A DNA stretch of 64,000 nucleotides, taken from assembly GCA_019636175.1 (NCBI GenBank), contig JAHBYC010000003.1, forward strand, positions 108,291-172,290. The letters run 5' to 3'. This DNA is from Caulobacter sp. (GTDB taxonomy: Bacteria; Pseudomonadota; Alphaproteobacteria; Caulobacterales; Caulobacteraceae). The stretch's first letter is position 1. Every line of letters starts with the position of its first letter. Shown here piece by piece: positions 54,175-63,972 of this stretch. The position numbers were made by a program, and so were the translations under genes. The notes beneath the pieces were generated by a model. That model did no database searches, had not been told where the DNA came from, and worked only from the letters and a program-made list of their open reading frames with translations.

Positions 54175-55398
54175 GTGACCAAGCCGACGTCCCCGCACCG
54201 GATTGCCGCCGCCGACGTCGCCGCGGTGCTGGAGCGCGTTTCCGGGGCCGAGCTGGCGGCCCAGGGCGGCATCAACATCATCAGCGTCGAGGCCATTCGC
54301 GACAAGACCGGCAGTCGCTGGGAGCGCAGTCGCTCGGCTGTCTGGGCCTATGTGCAACGGCGCATGGGCGAACATCTGCAGGGCGGCGACCTGTTCCATC
54401 GCGTCGGCGACACCGACTTCCTGATCGCCATGACCAGCGAACAGGGCGCGGCCGCCCAGGCCATCGCCATGAAGATCCTCGAGGAGGTGCTGATCCACTT
54501 TCTCGGCGAGGCCAGTCCCGGCGACATGCGCATTCGCACGGTCACCTCGATCAATCCCGAGGAACTGGTCTGCGAGCCGCTGGACCCGCGCATCGTCGCG
54601 GTGGCGCGGCGCAAGGTGGATGCGCCCGATTCGCCCCACCGCCACGGGGTCAGCCCCGTCGAGGAGCAGCGGCGCAATCCGGTGTCCTTTGTCACCGCCA
54701 GCGGCCTGAGGCTGCGCGTCGACTTCGCCCTCGAACATCTGGTCAGCCTGCGCCATCAGGTCACCGCGGCGCTGCGGGTCGAACCGACGGTGACCGACCT
54801 GTCCACCGGGCGGGCGATCGCTTCCCGTTTCCTGGGGCGCCTTTCCGACTCCGAACTGGCCCAGATCGACCAGGCGACCATGGACTATGGCGCCCTCTTC
54901 CTGCCCGTCGAACGCGATGGGCCGCGCACGCCGCTGATCCTGCCGGCCTCTTTCCGCACGATGATGGCGCGAAAGGGCCGAGGCATGCTGATCGCCACGG
55001 CGAGCCAGGCGCCGGAACTGGCCCGCACCGGGCTTCTGGTCGAATTGGCCGATGTCGACAGCGGCACCCCGCCGGGTCGCCTGGTCGAGGTCGTGGGCCT
55101 TCTGCGAACGCTCACACGGGGGGTCTTTGTTCGCGGCGGCCTGGCCCGCGACGCCCTGGAGCCCTTGAGGGGGTCGCGCCTGTCGGGGGTTACGCTGGAC
55201 GCCGGGGAACTGGCGTCCGATCCCTCGAAGCTGGCGGCGGCGCTGCTCGACTTTGGCCGGCAGGCCAAGGGACTGGCCCCCGCTGTCGCCGTGCAGGGAC
55301 TGCCGTCGGAAGACTACTTCGCCGTCGCGGAGGTGGCCGGGATGAGCCATGCCGGGGTGCGGGGCAAGCCGGGCTCGGCGACGCGTTCGGCGGCCTGA
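54175..55398 (+). CDS. Probable degenerate GGDEF/EAL-like regulatory protein
   Basis: A 407-residue protein without signal or membrane segments. The N-terminal half has a helical SRSAVWAYVQRRMGEHLQGGDL followed by FHRVGDTDFLIAM, which resembles a GGDEF motif (R-x-G-G-D-E-F) with the second Gly and the Glu changed. The C-terminal half could be an inactive EAL-like domain, but only weakly. If right, it would be a catalytically dead c-di-GMP-related scaffold. The start is GTG at 54175. Divergent from crcB by 140 bases. The fold assignment is tentative. Confidence 0.5.
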   Translation: MTKPTSPHRIAAADVAAVLERVSGAELAAQGGINIISVEAIRDKTGSRWERSRSAVWAYVQRRMGEHLQGGDLFHRVGDTDFLIAMTSEQGAAAQAIAMKILEEVLIHFLGEASPGDMRIRTVTSINPEELVCEPLDPRIVAVARRKVDAPDSPHRHGVSPVEEQRRNPVSFVTASGLRLRVDFALEHLVSLRHQVTAALRVEPTVTDLSTGRAIASRFLGRLSDSELAQIDQATMDYGALFLPVERDGPRTPLILPASFRTMMARKGRGMLIATASQAPELARTGLLVELADVDSGTPPGRLVEVVGLLRTLTRGVFVRGGLARDALEPLRGSRLSGVTLDAGELASDPSKLAAALLDFGRQAKGLAPAVAVQGLPSEDYFAVAEVAGMSHAGVRGKPGSATRSAA

Positions 55399-55419
55399 TG
55401 CAGCGGCCACGGATTGCTC

Positions 55420-55463
55420 TTGACGACAACTAATTAGGCGCCTTACCGTTAGCCCGCTAATTA
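55420..55463 (+). promoter_or_regulatory. Promoter/operator of the MarR gene
   Basis: TTGACG (55420-55425) is followed by the palindrome CTAATTAG (55430-55437). A second CTAATTA occurs at 55457-55463, so two repeats are spaced 27 bases apart on either side of the likely transcription start. AT-rich dyads of this form are usual MarR targets, which suggests autoregulation of the downstream MarR and membrane genes. Confidence 0.5.
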
Positions 55464-55476
55464 TCTGGGTTCGACG

Positions 55477-56010
55477 ATGGTTGCCGATTTTTCCTTTCGC
55501 GATACGCCGGCGCTTGAGGCCCTGGCCCGCCGCGGCGCCAGGCTTGGACACCTGGACCCGGCCGCCCTCGCCGCCGCGCAGGATATTCTGCGCGCGTCAA
55601 AGAAAATGCTGTCCGCGTTCGCCGAAGCCTTCGCGACGCACGGTTTGTCTCCCGGGCGCTACGCGGCGCTGATGGCCCTGGATGTCCAGCGCCCGTCAAT
55701 GTCGCCATCAGAGATCGCCGATCGGCTAGGCGTCACCAGGGCCACGGTCACTGGCCTGATCGACGGCCTGGCAAGGGACGGCCTTGTCGGCTACGCCCCG
55801 GAAGGGCCGGACCGGCGACGCAAGGCCATCTGCCTGACCCCGGCTGGCGAGGCGTTGATCGACAGAGTTGTTCCCGACATCTTCGGGCGCATGGCGAAGC
55901 TGACATCGCCTCTCTCCCTCGATGAGCGCCGGACCGCGCTCCGGCTTCTCGGAAAGATCGAGGATGGCCTGAAGTCGCCGGGCGCGAACGAGAAGGTGGT
56001 CGCCGAATGA
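55477..56010 (+). CDS. MarR family transcriptional regulator
   Basis: A 177-residue winged helix-turn-helix regulator. The DNA-binding part reads MSPSEIADRLGVTRATVTGLIDGLARDGLV, with the wing at PEGPDRRRKAICLTPAGEAL. It has an N-terminal extension of about 25 residues. Probably represses itself and the overlapping membrane gene. The ligand is unknown. The start ATG at 55477 lies 13 bases after the second CTAATTA box. Its stop overlaps the next start by 4 bp. Confidence 0.92.
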   Translation: MVADFSFRDTPALEALARRGARLGHLDPAALAAAQDILRASKKMLSAFAEAFATHGLSPGRYAALMALDVQRPSMSPSEIADRLGVTRATVTGLIDGLARDGLVGYAPEGPDRRRKAICLTPAGEALIDRVVPDIFGRMAKLTSPLSLDERRTALRLLGKIEDGLKSPGANEKVVAE

Positions 56011-56672
56011 CCTCCGCCGTCCCCCTACAGAAGGCGAAACCGCAACGCCTGTGGTTCTTCATCGGCATGGCGCTGATGATCTATTGCGTGCTCGGCAACT
56101 GGCTGGTGCTTCCGGGCTACCGCCGGCACCTGGCCCACACTGGCGGCGGGGGAGATGTGTCGGAACTGACGCTAATCTGGGGCGTGGCCAGAACGATCGA
56201 GTGGATGCTGTCCTTCCACCTCGGCGCCCTATGCCTCGCCTGGGCGGCGCTGGCCTCCGCGGGCGGCGGATCACGAACCTTTCGCCGCTGGTTCGCGGCG
56301 GGGGCGGCGGTATGGATCGTTCTCTGGGCCATCCCCACCCTGCCCGGTCCCTATGCCGCCTTCTTCGCAAGTGTCGGGGTGGTGATTGTTGTGATGGTCC
56401 TGACCGTCTTTGGTCGCGCCGCCCTCACAGGCGAACCCTTCGCCGACGCCAGGGGGCCGGAGTGGCGGATCGCCAGCACCTTCTTCTTCGCCCTGGCGAC
56501 CTGGGACATCTGCGGATTGGGCAGTGTCGGCGGCATCCTCGATCCCGACGGCGCTGCGCGGACCGCCAGCCAATCCCTCGTTGTCGCTCAGACGACCAAG
56601 CTCATCGTTGAGCTGGCGTTGGCATGGGCCCTCCTGGCCCTCGCCGCATTCCCCCGCCGAACCGCCGGCTAG
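56007..56672 (+). CDS. Uncharacterised membrane protein in MarR operon
   Basis: A 221-residue protein with about six hydrophobic helices: LWFFIGMALMIYCVLGNWLVL, LGALCLAWAALAS, AAVWIVLWAIPTL, FFASVGVVIVVMVLTV, a weaker one, and LIVELALAWALLALAAF. I do not recognise the family. Its 4-bp overlap with the MarR gene makes it the likely regulated target. Its stop shares CTAG with rodA. Confidence 0.68.
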   Translation: MTSAVPLQKAKPQRLWFFIGMALMIYCVLGNWLVLPGYRRHLAHTGGGGDVSELTLIWGVARTIEWMLSFHLGALCLAWAALASAGGGSRTFRRWFAAGAAVWIVLWAIPTLPGPYAAFFASVGVVIVVMVLTVFGRAALTGEPFADARGPEWRIASTFFFALATWDICGLGSVGGILDPDGAARTASQSLVVAQTTKLIVELALAWALLALAAFPRRTAG

Positions 56673-57823
56673 AGCAGGCTGCCGCGACCGCTGGTGACTT
56701 CCGAATAGCGGTGGACCCGGGTCGAGAGCACCAGGCCAAAGCCGATCATCACGGTCAGCATCACCGTGCCGCCATAGCTGAGCAGCGGCATCGGCACGCC
56801 GACGACCGGCGCCATGCCCATCACCATGGCCCCGTTGATCAGCACATAGAGGGCGAAGGTAGCGGTGACCCCGGCCGAGCCCAGGCGTCCGAAATGGCTG
56901 TGGCTGGAGGAAGCGATCCTCAGGGCGATGAAGATGATGCCGGCGTAGAGCAGCAGCACGGCGGTGCTGCCGACAAAGCCGAGTTCTTCCGACAGGGCCG
57001 CGAAGATGAAGTCGGTGTGCTTTTCCGGCAGGTAGTTCAGCTGGCTCTGGGTGCCCAGGCCCAGGCCCTTGCCGAGGAAGCCGCCGGAGCCCAGGGCGAT
57101 CTTCGACTGCAGGATGTGATAGCCGTCGCCGGACGGGTCGGCCTCCGGATTGAGGAAGGTCAGGATCCGCTTGCGCTGATAATCGTGCAGCACAAAGAAG
57201 ATGAACGGCGGCAGGGCGGCGGCAACCGCCACCATCCCGGCGATGATCAGCCGCCAGGACAGCCCAGCCAGCACCATGATCGCCACACCGGTGGCGCCAA
57301 TGAGAATGGCGGTGCCAAGGTCCGGCTGATGGGCGACCAGCAGCACCGGCGCGCCGATCATCGCCAGCGGCACCAGCAGCCACCAGCTCATGTGGGCGCT
57401 GTCGGCGGTGAGGCCGTGGTAGAACCGGGCCAAGGCCAGCACGATGCCGATCTTCATCACCTCGGACGGCTGAAACCGCACCGGACCGATGCTCAGCCAG
57501 CGTTGCGCGCCCTTGGAGACATCGCCGGCCAGCTCGACCCCGACCAGCAGGATCAGGCCGATGACGTAGACCGGATAGGCGACGAAGAACCAGACCCTCA
57601 GATCGACCATCGACAGGGCGATCATCAGCAGGAAGAACAGGCCAAAACGCACGAAATGCGCCGCCGCCCAGGGCCCCCAGGAGCCGCCGGCGACCGAATA
57701 CATGATCAGCCCCCCTGCCCCGGCCACCATGCACAGCAGCAGGCAGAAGACCCAGTCGATCTCCAGGAACTTCATCAGCGGCCGGTCGCGCTCGCCAGGC
57801 CGGGACAGGGCGGAGATGCTCAT
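56669..57823 (-). CDS. rodA: Rod-shape peptidoglycan polymerase RodA
   Basis: A 384-residue SEDS glycosyltransferase with about ten helices. Family motifs are RWLSIGPVRFQPSEVMKIGIVLALARF, HQPDLGTAILIGATG, GKGLGLGTQSQLNYLPEKHTDFIFAALSEELGF and the end MLSYGGTVMLTVMIGFGLVLS. It polymerises lipid II at the elongasome with PBP2. The last gene of the minus-strand mreBCD-mrdA-rodA operon; its start overlaps the mrdA stop by 4 bp. Confidence 0.96.
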   Translation of the reverse strand: MSISALSRPGERDRPLMKFLEIDWVFCLLLCMVAGAGGLIMYSVAGGSWGPWAAAHFVRFGLFFLLMIALSMVDLRVWFFVAYPVYVIGLILLVGVELAGDVSKGAQRWLSIGPVRFQPSEVMKIGIVLALARFYHGLTADSAHMSWWLLVPLAMIGAPVLLVAHQPDLGTAILIGATGVAIMVLAGLSWRLIIAGMVAVAAALPPFIFFVLHDYQRKRILTFLNPEADPSGDGYHILQSKIALGSGGFLGKGLGLGTQSQLNYLPEKHTDFIFAALSEELGFVGSTAVLLLYAGIIFIALRIASSSHSHFGRLGSAGVTATFALYVLINGAMVMGMAPVVGVPMPLLSYGGTVMLTVMIGFGLVLSTRVHRYSEVTSGRGSLL

Positions 57824-59865
57824 CGTTCCGGCGCTCCCACGAGCGGCTGATCGGGTTGCGGCACCAGCGGGCCAGACTCGAGCGGCGGCGGCGCGGCGCC
57901 GACATCAGCCGGAGCGTCCGGCGCGGCGCCTTCAACCTCGGCCTCGGGTTCGACCTCGGGAAGGGGCAACGGCTTCTCGATCCGCGCCCTGATCTCTGGG
58001 TCCTTCAGCAGGACGGTGCGCATGATCTCGCGGGCCTTGGGGGCCGCCGCCAAGGCGCCGCTGACGCCGCCGTGCTGGACGATGATGGCCAGGGCGTAGC
58101 GCGGCGCGTCATAGGGCGCGAAGGCGATGAACAGGTTGTGGTCCTTGAGCTTCCACGGCAGGCCGGCGTTCTTGCGCGACTTTGCCCCCCGAAGCTGACG
58201 CACCTGAGCCGTGCCGGTCTTGCCGGCCATCAGGACATCGCCAAGACCCAGCTGGCTCTGGCGATAGGCGCCGCCGGAAACGTCGTTGGCCACGGCGGCC
58301 ATCCCGGCCCGGACGGTGTCGAGATGATCCTTGGGGATCGGCAGATCGGGGACGGCGGCGCCGGAGGGCTGGGCGACACCGCCAATCGAACGGATCAGCC
58401 TCGGTTCCAGCGCCTTGCGCCCGTTGGCGATCCGCGACGCGGCGACGCACATCTGCAGGGCGTTGACGGTCAACGCGCCCTGCCCGATGGCCACGGACAG
58501 GGTCTCGCCCTTCTGCCAGACCTTTTGCCGCGGATCCTTGTAGGCCTTTTTCTTCCAGTCGGTGCTCGGAACAATGCCGTGGCTCTGCCCCGGAATGCCG
58601 ATGTCGAACACCTGGCCAAATCCCAGCTTCACGGCGGTGTCGTGAATCCGGTCGATCCCCGCGCGGTTGCACAGGTGATAGAAGTAGACGTCGCAGGAAT
58701 TCTTGATGGCGTCGTGCATGTCCTGGGCGCCGTGACCGTCGGCCTTCCAGCAGCGAAACGTCGTATTGCCGAAGCGATAGCTGCCGCCGCAGTGCACCCG
58801 CTCCTTGGGATCAACACCCGCGGCCAGCAAGGCCAGGGCGGTCGTCGGCTTGAAGGTCGAGCCGGGCGGATAGGTGCCGGACAGGGCCTTGTCGAGCAGC
58901 GGGTTGCGCTCGTAGTCGGCCAGGGCGCGGTATTCGGAGGTGGTCAGGCCGCGCACGAAGAGGTTGGCGTCGAAGGCCGGGGCCGAGGCCATGCACAGGA
59001 TGTCGCCGGTGCGGCAGTCCATCACCACCGCCGCCCCGCTCTCCTCGCCGAAGACCTCCAGGGCGCGCTGCTGCACATCGGCGTCCAGAGTCAGGACGAT
59101 TTCCTTGCCGGGCGTGGGCGGAATGTCGCCGCCCGGGTCCTCGGCCACGACCCGGCCCTGGGCGTCGACCTCGACCTTCTTGCCGCCGGGCTTGCCGCGC
59201 AGGTCCAGATCGAAGGCCTTTTCCACGCCTTGCCGGCCGATGCGGAAGCCGGGGTTGTAGAGCAAGGGATCGGGCGTCTGGCCCTTGGCCCGGATCGCCT
59301 TGATGTCGCGGTCATTGACCTTGGCGACGTAGCCGATGACGTGGGCGAAGGCGCCGCCGAAGGGATAGACCCGCACCTCGGCCATGTCGGCGGTGACGCC
59401 GGGCAGCTCGGGCGAGCGCACGTTGATGCGGGAGAACTCCTCCCAGGACAGGTCCTCCATCACTGGCACCGGCGCCTTGGCCGGGGCGCGTTTGATGTCG
59501 CGGATCAGGCGCGGAATCTTGGCTTCGGGAATCGGCACCAGTTCGCAGAGATTCTTGACCACCGCCTCGACGTCGGAGTCCTTTTCCCGCGCCACCATCA
59601 GCCGGAAGTTGGGACGGTTGGAGGCAAGCACGACGCCGTTGCGATCAAGCACCCGGCCGCGCGGCGGCGGCACCATGCGGAAGTTGAACTGGTTGGAATC
59701 GGCCAGCTTCTCGTAGCGCTGCGCCTCGACGACCTGCAGCAGCGCCAGTCGGCCGCCCAGGGCGGTCAGGCCAAGACCGGTGATGCCGCCGAGCAGGAAG
59801 GCGCGGCGGTTGAAGTCGCCCTGGCGGCGATTGACCTCGCTGAAGAAGATGGATGGTTCGCTCAT
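57820..59865 (-). CDS. mrdA: Penicillin-binding protein 2
   Basis: A 681-residue class B PBP. It has one N-terminal membrane anchor (RRAFLLGGITGLGLTAL), the dimerisation domain with PPPRGRVLDRNGVVLASNRP, and a transpeptidase domain: STFK in YPPGSTFKP, SCD in KNSCDVYFYH and KTG in MAGKTGTAQ. The last 50 residues are an acidic Pro/Glu-rich tail. It cross-links the glycan made by RodA during elongation. The start ATG is at 59865; a longer frame would run through mreD. It overlaps both mreD and rodA by 4 bp. Confidence 0.96.
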   Translation of the reverse strand: MSEPSIFFSEVNRRQGDFNRRAFLLGGITGLGLTALGGRLALLQVVEAQRYEKLADSNQFNFRMVPPPRGRVLDRNGVVLASNRPNFRLMVAREKDSDVEAVVKNLCELVPIPEAKIPRLIRDIKRAPAKAPVPVMEDLSWEEFSRINVRSPELPGVTADMAEVRVYPFGGAFAHVIGYVAKVNDRDIKAIRAKGQTPDPLLYNPGFRIGRQGVEKAFDLDLRGKPGGKKVEVDAQGRVVAEDPGGDIPPTPGKEIVLTLDADVQQRALEVFGEESGAAVVMDCRTGDILCMASAPAFDANLFVRGLTTSEYRALADYERNPLLDKALSGTYPPGSTFKPTTALALLAAGVDPKERVHCGGSYRFGNTTFRCWKADGHGAQDMHDAIKNSCDVYFYHLCNRAGIDRIHDTAVKLGFGQVFDIGIPGQSHGIVPSTDWKKKAYKDPRQKVWQKGETLSVAIGQGALTVNALQMCVAASRIANGRKALEPRLIRSIGGVAQPSGAAVPDLPIPKDHLDTVRAGMAAVANDVSGGAYRQSQLGLGDVLMAGKTGTAQVRQLRGAKSRKNAGLPWKLKDHNLFIAFAPYDAPRYALAIIVQHGGVSGALAAAPKAREIMRTVLLKDPEIRARIEKPLPLPEVEPEAEVEGAAPDAPADVGAAPPPLESGPLVPQPDQPLVGAPER

Positions 59866-60377
59866 CGAAATCTCACATCCGCGTCGTCGAAGCGGTCGAT
59901 GAGGCGGTGAGCGAAGGGATACAGCAGACTCGTGGCGAGAAGTTGCCAGACCACCCCGACGAGGTTGGGCGGATGGTGGAAGGCGAGCATGGTGAAGAGA
60001 TAGCCGGCGGCCAGGGTGACGGCGCAGACGCCCGCGTACCAGGCCCACATCATCATCCGGCTCTGGCCGGTCATCATCGCCCGCATGGCCAGGGTCAGGC
60101 CGTAGCCGACCAGCATCGACATGCCCCACATACCGAACGGCGAGCCCCACAGCAGGTCAAGCACCAGACCGATCGCCAGGAGGGCGATGGGCGACAGCAC
60201 CGAAGGCCGGATGACAGCCCAGGAGAAGGCGCAGATCATCGGAAAGACCGGCTCAGGGAGCTGCAGTCCAAAGACCCGGAACGGCAGGCCCAGCAGCAGG
60301 GTCGCGCCCAGACAGATCAGGGCGGGCGCGCCCATCCAGCGCCAGGGATCAAGCGGCCGGGCGGCCTGGAAACTCAC
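59862..60377 (-). CDS. mreD: Rod-shape-determining membrane protein MreD
   Basis: A 171-residue polytopic protein with five to six helices: ALICLGATLLLGLPFRVFG, ICAFSWAVIRPSVLSPIALL, GLVLDLLWGSPFGMWGMSML and TLAAGYLFTMLAFHHPPNLV. It links MreC to the synthases. The start is GTG at 60377, forming a GTGA overlap with the mreC stop; the same reading frame continues upstream, but that part is antisense-like sequence within mreC. Overlaps mrdA by 4 bp. Confidence 0.9.
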   Translation of the reverse strand: MSFQAARPLDPWRWMGAPALICLGATLLLGLPFRVFGLQLPEPVFPMICAFSWAVIRPSVLSPIALLAIGLVLDLLWGSPFGMWGMSMLVGYGLTLAMRAMMTGQSRMMMWAWYAGVCAVTLAAGYLFTMLAFHHPPNLVGVVWQLLATSLLYPFAHRLIDRFDDADVRFR

Positions 60378-61528
60378 GGCTGGCCTCCGGGCCGGTAGGG
60401 CATCGGCCGGGTCGGCAGACCCTCCGGCGTCAGTCGGGGCGGCGGCGGCTTTGTCGTTTTGGGCTTCGTCGCCGGGGGCTTGGGCGGCGTGGCGGCGGGC
60501 GGCGCCGGGGTCGGCGGCGCGATGCTGATCGGCGGCCGGGCGGCCGGACCCGGCGTCGCCGGCGGCGGCTGCGCGGCGGACGGTGTCGAGGGCCTGGGCG
60601 TCGGCGACGGCGCGCGCTGGCTGGAGGGCGCATCGGTGATGACGCTGGGCATGTCGCTGTTTGCCAGGGCCTTGCGGTCCGCCAGCTGCGAGAAGTCCTT
60701 GAACTGCAGGATGCGAACCCAGTCGACGGGCGCGGTGTCGGAGTCCAGGGCGACGCGCCATTTGCCGTCCAGCCCCCTGACCGCCCGGCCGACCGGAAGC
60801 CCGCCCGGATAGACCCCGCCATCGCCGCTGGTCAGGACGCGGTCGCCCGGTTTGACCGGATCGGCGCCGCGCAGGTTGTCGAGACGGGGATTGTCGCCGC
60901 CATCGCCGGTCAGGATGGCGCGGGCGTTGGTGCGGGCGATCATCACCGGAGTGCGGGACGAGACGTCCTTCAGCAACAGGATGCGGCTGGCGTTGCCGGA
61001 GACGCCGACCACCCGGCCGATCACACCCCGCTCACTGATCACCGGATAGCCGATCGCCACGCCCTTGTCGGTTCCGGCATTGGCCAGCTGGGCCCGTCGG
61101 AAGGGTCCGCGACCATCGAACACCACCCGCGCCGTCACCATCGGCATCGGCGGATCGGTCCGCACGTTCAGCATGGCCCGCAGCCGGGCGTTTTCCAGCC
61201 CCAGGGCCGTGGCCCGGTCCTCGGCGCGGCGGGCTTCCTGCAATTCGGCCTTCAGCCTGCGGTTCTCGCCGGCGGAGTTCCAGTAGCTGCCGATGAAGTC
61301 GAAGCCGCCGGATATCCAGCGTCCCGGCGTGGACAGGACATCGCCGACGGGCGTGACCACGGTGTCGGCGACCTGCTGGGTCGCCGCCTGGGCCGTGCCT
61401 TCAACGGTTCCGCGGCGGTCGGAGAGCATCAGGGCGATGGCGATGACCACGCAGACGACCAGCGCCACCCCGGCCGTCCAGGCCAGAGGCACCTTCAGTT
61501 CGCCGAATGAATCCTGGCGAAACGCCAC
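60374..61528 (-). CDS. mreC: Rod-shape-determining protein MreC
   Basis: A 384-residue protein with one N-terminal helix (VPLAWTAGVALVVCVVIAIAL) and a coiled coil (NRRLKAELQEARRAEDRATAL). The beta-barrel part carries ARVVFDGRGPFRRAQLANAG and VLTSGDGGVYPGGLPVG. Residues about 290-384 are a long Pro/Thr/Lys extension with no fold, which makes it longer than the typical 270-330. It stimulates PBP2/RodA from the periplasm. It starts 121 bases after the mreB stop, across a hairpin. Confidence 0.93.
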   Translation of the reverse strand: MAFRQDSFGELKVPLAWTAGVALVVCVVIAIALMLSDRRGTVEGTAQAATQQVADTVVTPVGDVLSTPGRWISGGFDFIGSYWNSAGENRRLKAELQEARRAEDRATALGLENARLRAMLNVRTDPPMPMVTARVVFDGRGPFRRAQLANAGTDKGVAIGYPVISERGVIGRVVGVSGNASRILLLKDVSSRTPVMIARTNARAILTGDGGDNPRLDNLRGADPVKPGDRVLTSGDGGVYPGGLPVGRAVRGLDGKWRVALDSDTAPVDWVRILQFKDFSQLADRKALANSDMPSVITDAPSSQRAPSPTPRPSTPSAAQPPPATPGPAARPPISIAPPTPAPPAATPPKPPATKPKTTKPPPPRLTPEGLPTRPMPYRPGGQP

Positions 61529-61614
61529 CCTGTTGCTCCGAAGGGGTCTGATCGCCCCGATTCGAGAATGCTAGCGCGACGACCGGCCCTGGCTAGTAGC
61601 CCGCCATACCGGCA

Positions 61615-61643
61615 CATCGCGACGCGACTGTGTCGTCGCGATG
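61615..61643 (-). promoter_or_regulatory. 10-bp hairpin between mreB and mreC
   Basis: CATCGCGACG (61615-61624) and CGTCGCGATG (61634-61643) are perfect inverted repeats with a 9-base loop. On the minus strand the stem lies 6 bases after the mreB stop and about 86 before the mreC start, without a T-tract. Such hairpins stabilise or partly terminate upstream mRNA and could keep MreB far more abundant than MreC. Confidence 0.5.
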
Positions 61644-61649
61644 CAAGGT

Positions 61650-62693
<1,044 letters not shown>

Positions 62694-62916
62694 TCAGGGC
62701 CTTGGGGTCAGGAGCAAATCGGGACGGGCGAACGCTGCCCTGCAAACCTGCGACCATACGAAACCAGCCCCCGGGGCCCCCATTTCGCAAATCGGTCGCA
62801 AGCGATGCGGAACAGGGGCGGTTTGCCCTGCGAACGTGTTGAATTCAAGGTCAATCTGGTCCCGACTTCAAGTCGATCGCCCGCGGGGCGAATGGGGCCG
62901 CCCGTGGAACCCTCGC

Positions 62917-63795
62917 TCAGGCCAGGGCGGCGAGCAGAACACCCGCGGCCGTGACCCCGCCCAGCAGCCACTGACGCAGCGTCAAATGCTCCGCAAACAG
63001 ACGGTTTCCGGCCAGGGCGGCCATGGGCATCTCGACCACTCCGACGGCCCTCACCGGCCCGGCGGGAGACAGCGCCAGGGCGGTAAACCACCCCGAAGAG
63101 GCCAGGGCCCCGAACAGGCCGGCGCCCAGTGAAACCCGCCAGGCCCGCAGCACGGCGATGAGGGCCGTGCGGGCGAACAGCGCCATCCAGCCCCCCAGCG
63201 CCAGCGACTGCAGCGCCTGGACCACCGCGACGGTGACGATGGCCGCCGGGATCGGATGGGCCGGGTCCAGGGCGATGGCCGCCTGGCGAAAGGCGTTGGC
63301 CGAGACGGCGAAACTGGCGCCCGAGACCGTGCCGAGGGCGGCGGCGGTCCAGTCCGCCGGGCCATCGATTCGCCTGGGCCAGGACAGGGCGATCAGCGCC
63401 GCCGTGGCCAGCAGGATGCCGGTCCAGGCCAGGACCGAAAGGTGGTCGCCAAACACCAGCCAGCCGATCAGGGCGGCGAACAGCAGCCCGCTTTGCTGAA
63501 AGGCGGTGCCGAGCGCGAAGCTGGAGCGGTGCATGGCGACCAGCAGCGCCGCGGTGGCGCCGATCTGCGCCAGGGCGCCAAGACCGGCCCAGCCGAAATA
63601 GGCCGGCGCGAAGGCCAGGCCGCTGGGCAGCAGGAGCAGGGCGGCGGCGGCGAACAGGCCGCTGAAGGGCAGCCCGAACAGAAACCGCACCAGGGTCGCG
63701 CCCCAGGGGCCGCCGCCGCCCATCAGGCTGCGCTGGGCGGCGTTGCGGGCGACCTGGAAGCCGGCCGCGGCGATGGTTACGGGAATCCACAGCAT
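62917..63795 (-). CDS. EamA/DMT-family transporter
   Basis: A 292-residue protein with ten predicted helices in two EamA repeats: LWIPVTIAAAGFQVARNAAQ, ALGTAFQQSGLLFAALIGWLVFGDHLSV in the first and GPVRAVGVVEMPMAALAGNRLFAEHLTLRQWLLGG in the second. Members export amino acids, nucleotides or drugs; the substrate is unknown. The start is ATG 63795. Same strand as mreB but separated by 223 bases, so it is not part of that operon. Confidence 0.85.
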   Translation of the reverse strand: MLWIPVTIAAAGFQVARNAAQRSLMGGGGPWGATLVRFLFGLPFSGLFAAAALLLLPSGLAFAPAYFGWAGLGALAQIGATAALLVAMHRSSFALGTAFQQSGLLFAALIGWLVFGDHLSVLAWTGILLATAALIALSWPRRIDGPADWTAAALGTVSGASFAVSANAFRQAAIALDPAHPIPAAIVTVAVVQALQSLALGGWMALFARTALIAVLRAWRVSLGAGLFGALASSGWFTALALSPAGPVRAVGVVEMPMAALAGNRLFAEHLTLRQWLLGGVTAAGVLLAALA

Positions 63796-63823
63796 GGGTG
63801 ACAGTTCGCCTACACGGCCCTCA

Positions 63824-63965
63824 CCCCGTCGTCATCCTCGGCCCCCGTGCCGAGGACCCATAGTCCGGTCAGGCGCGAAGGCCGCCGCAGATGGCGCGGG
63901 CGATCCCTGCGGCTCGCGTGAGTGGACAGAGGGATCCTCGGCACGGCGGCCGAGGATGACGGGGG
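63824..63965. repeat. 142-bp inverted-repeat element of a second family
   Basis: The left arm 63824-63859 and right arm 63932-63965 are imperfect reverse complements (shared GTCATCCTCGG and GTGCCGAGGA). The centre is unique. The sequence differs from the CTCCCC-type elements at 26 and 29.6 kb. It sits between the EamA start and the next gene, so it may affect transcription of neither coding region directly. Confidence 0.7.
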
Positions 63966-63972
63966 TTGGGGG

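Noticed and set aside
57856-59910. 684-codon frame antisense to mrdA
   Set aside because: PBP2 motifs are complete on the minus strand; the plus-strand frame is low complexity.
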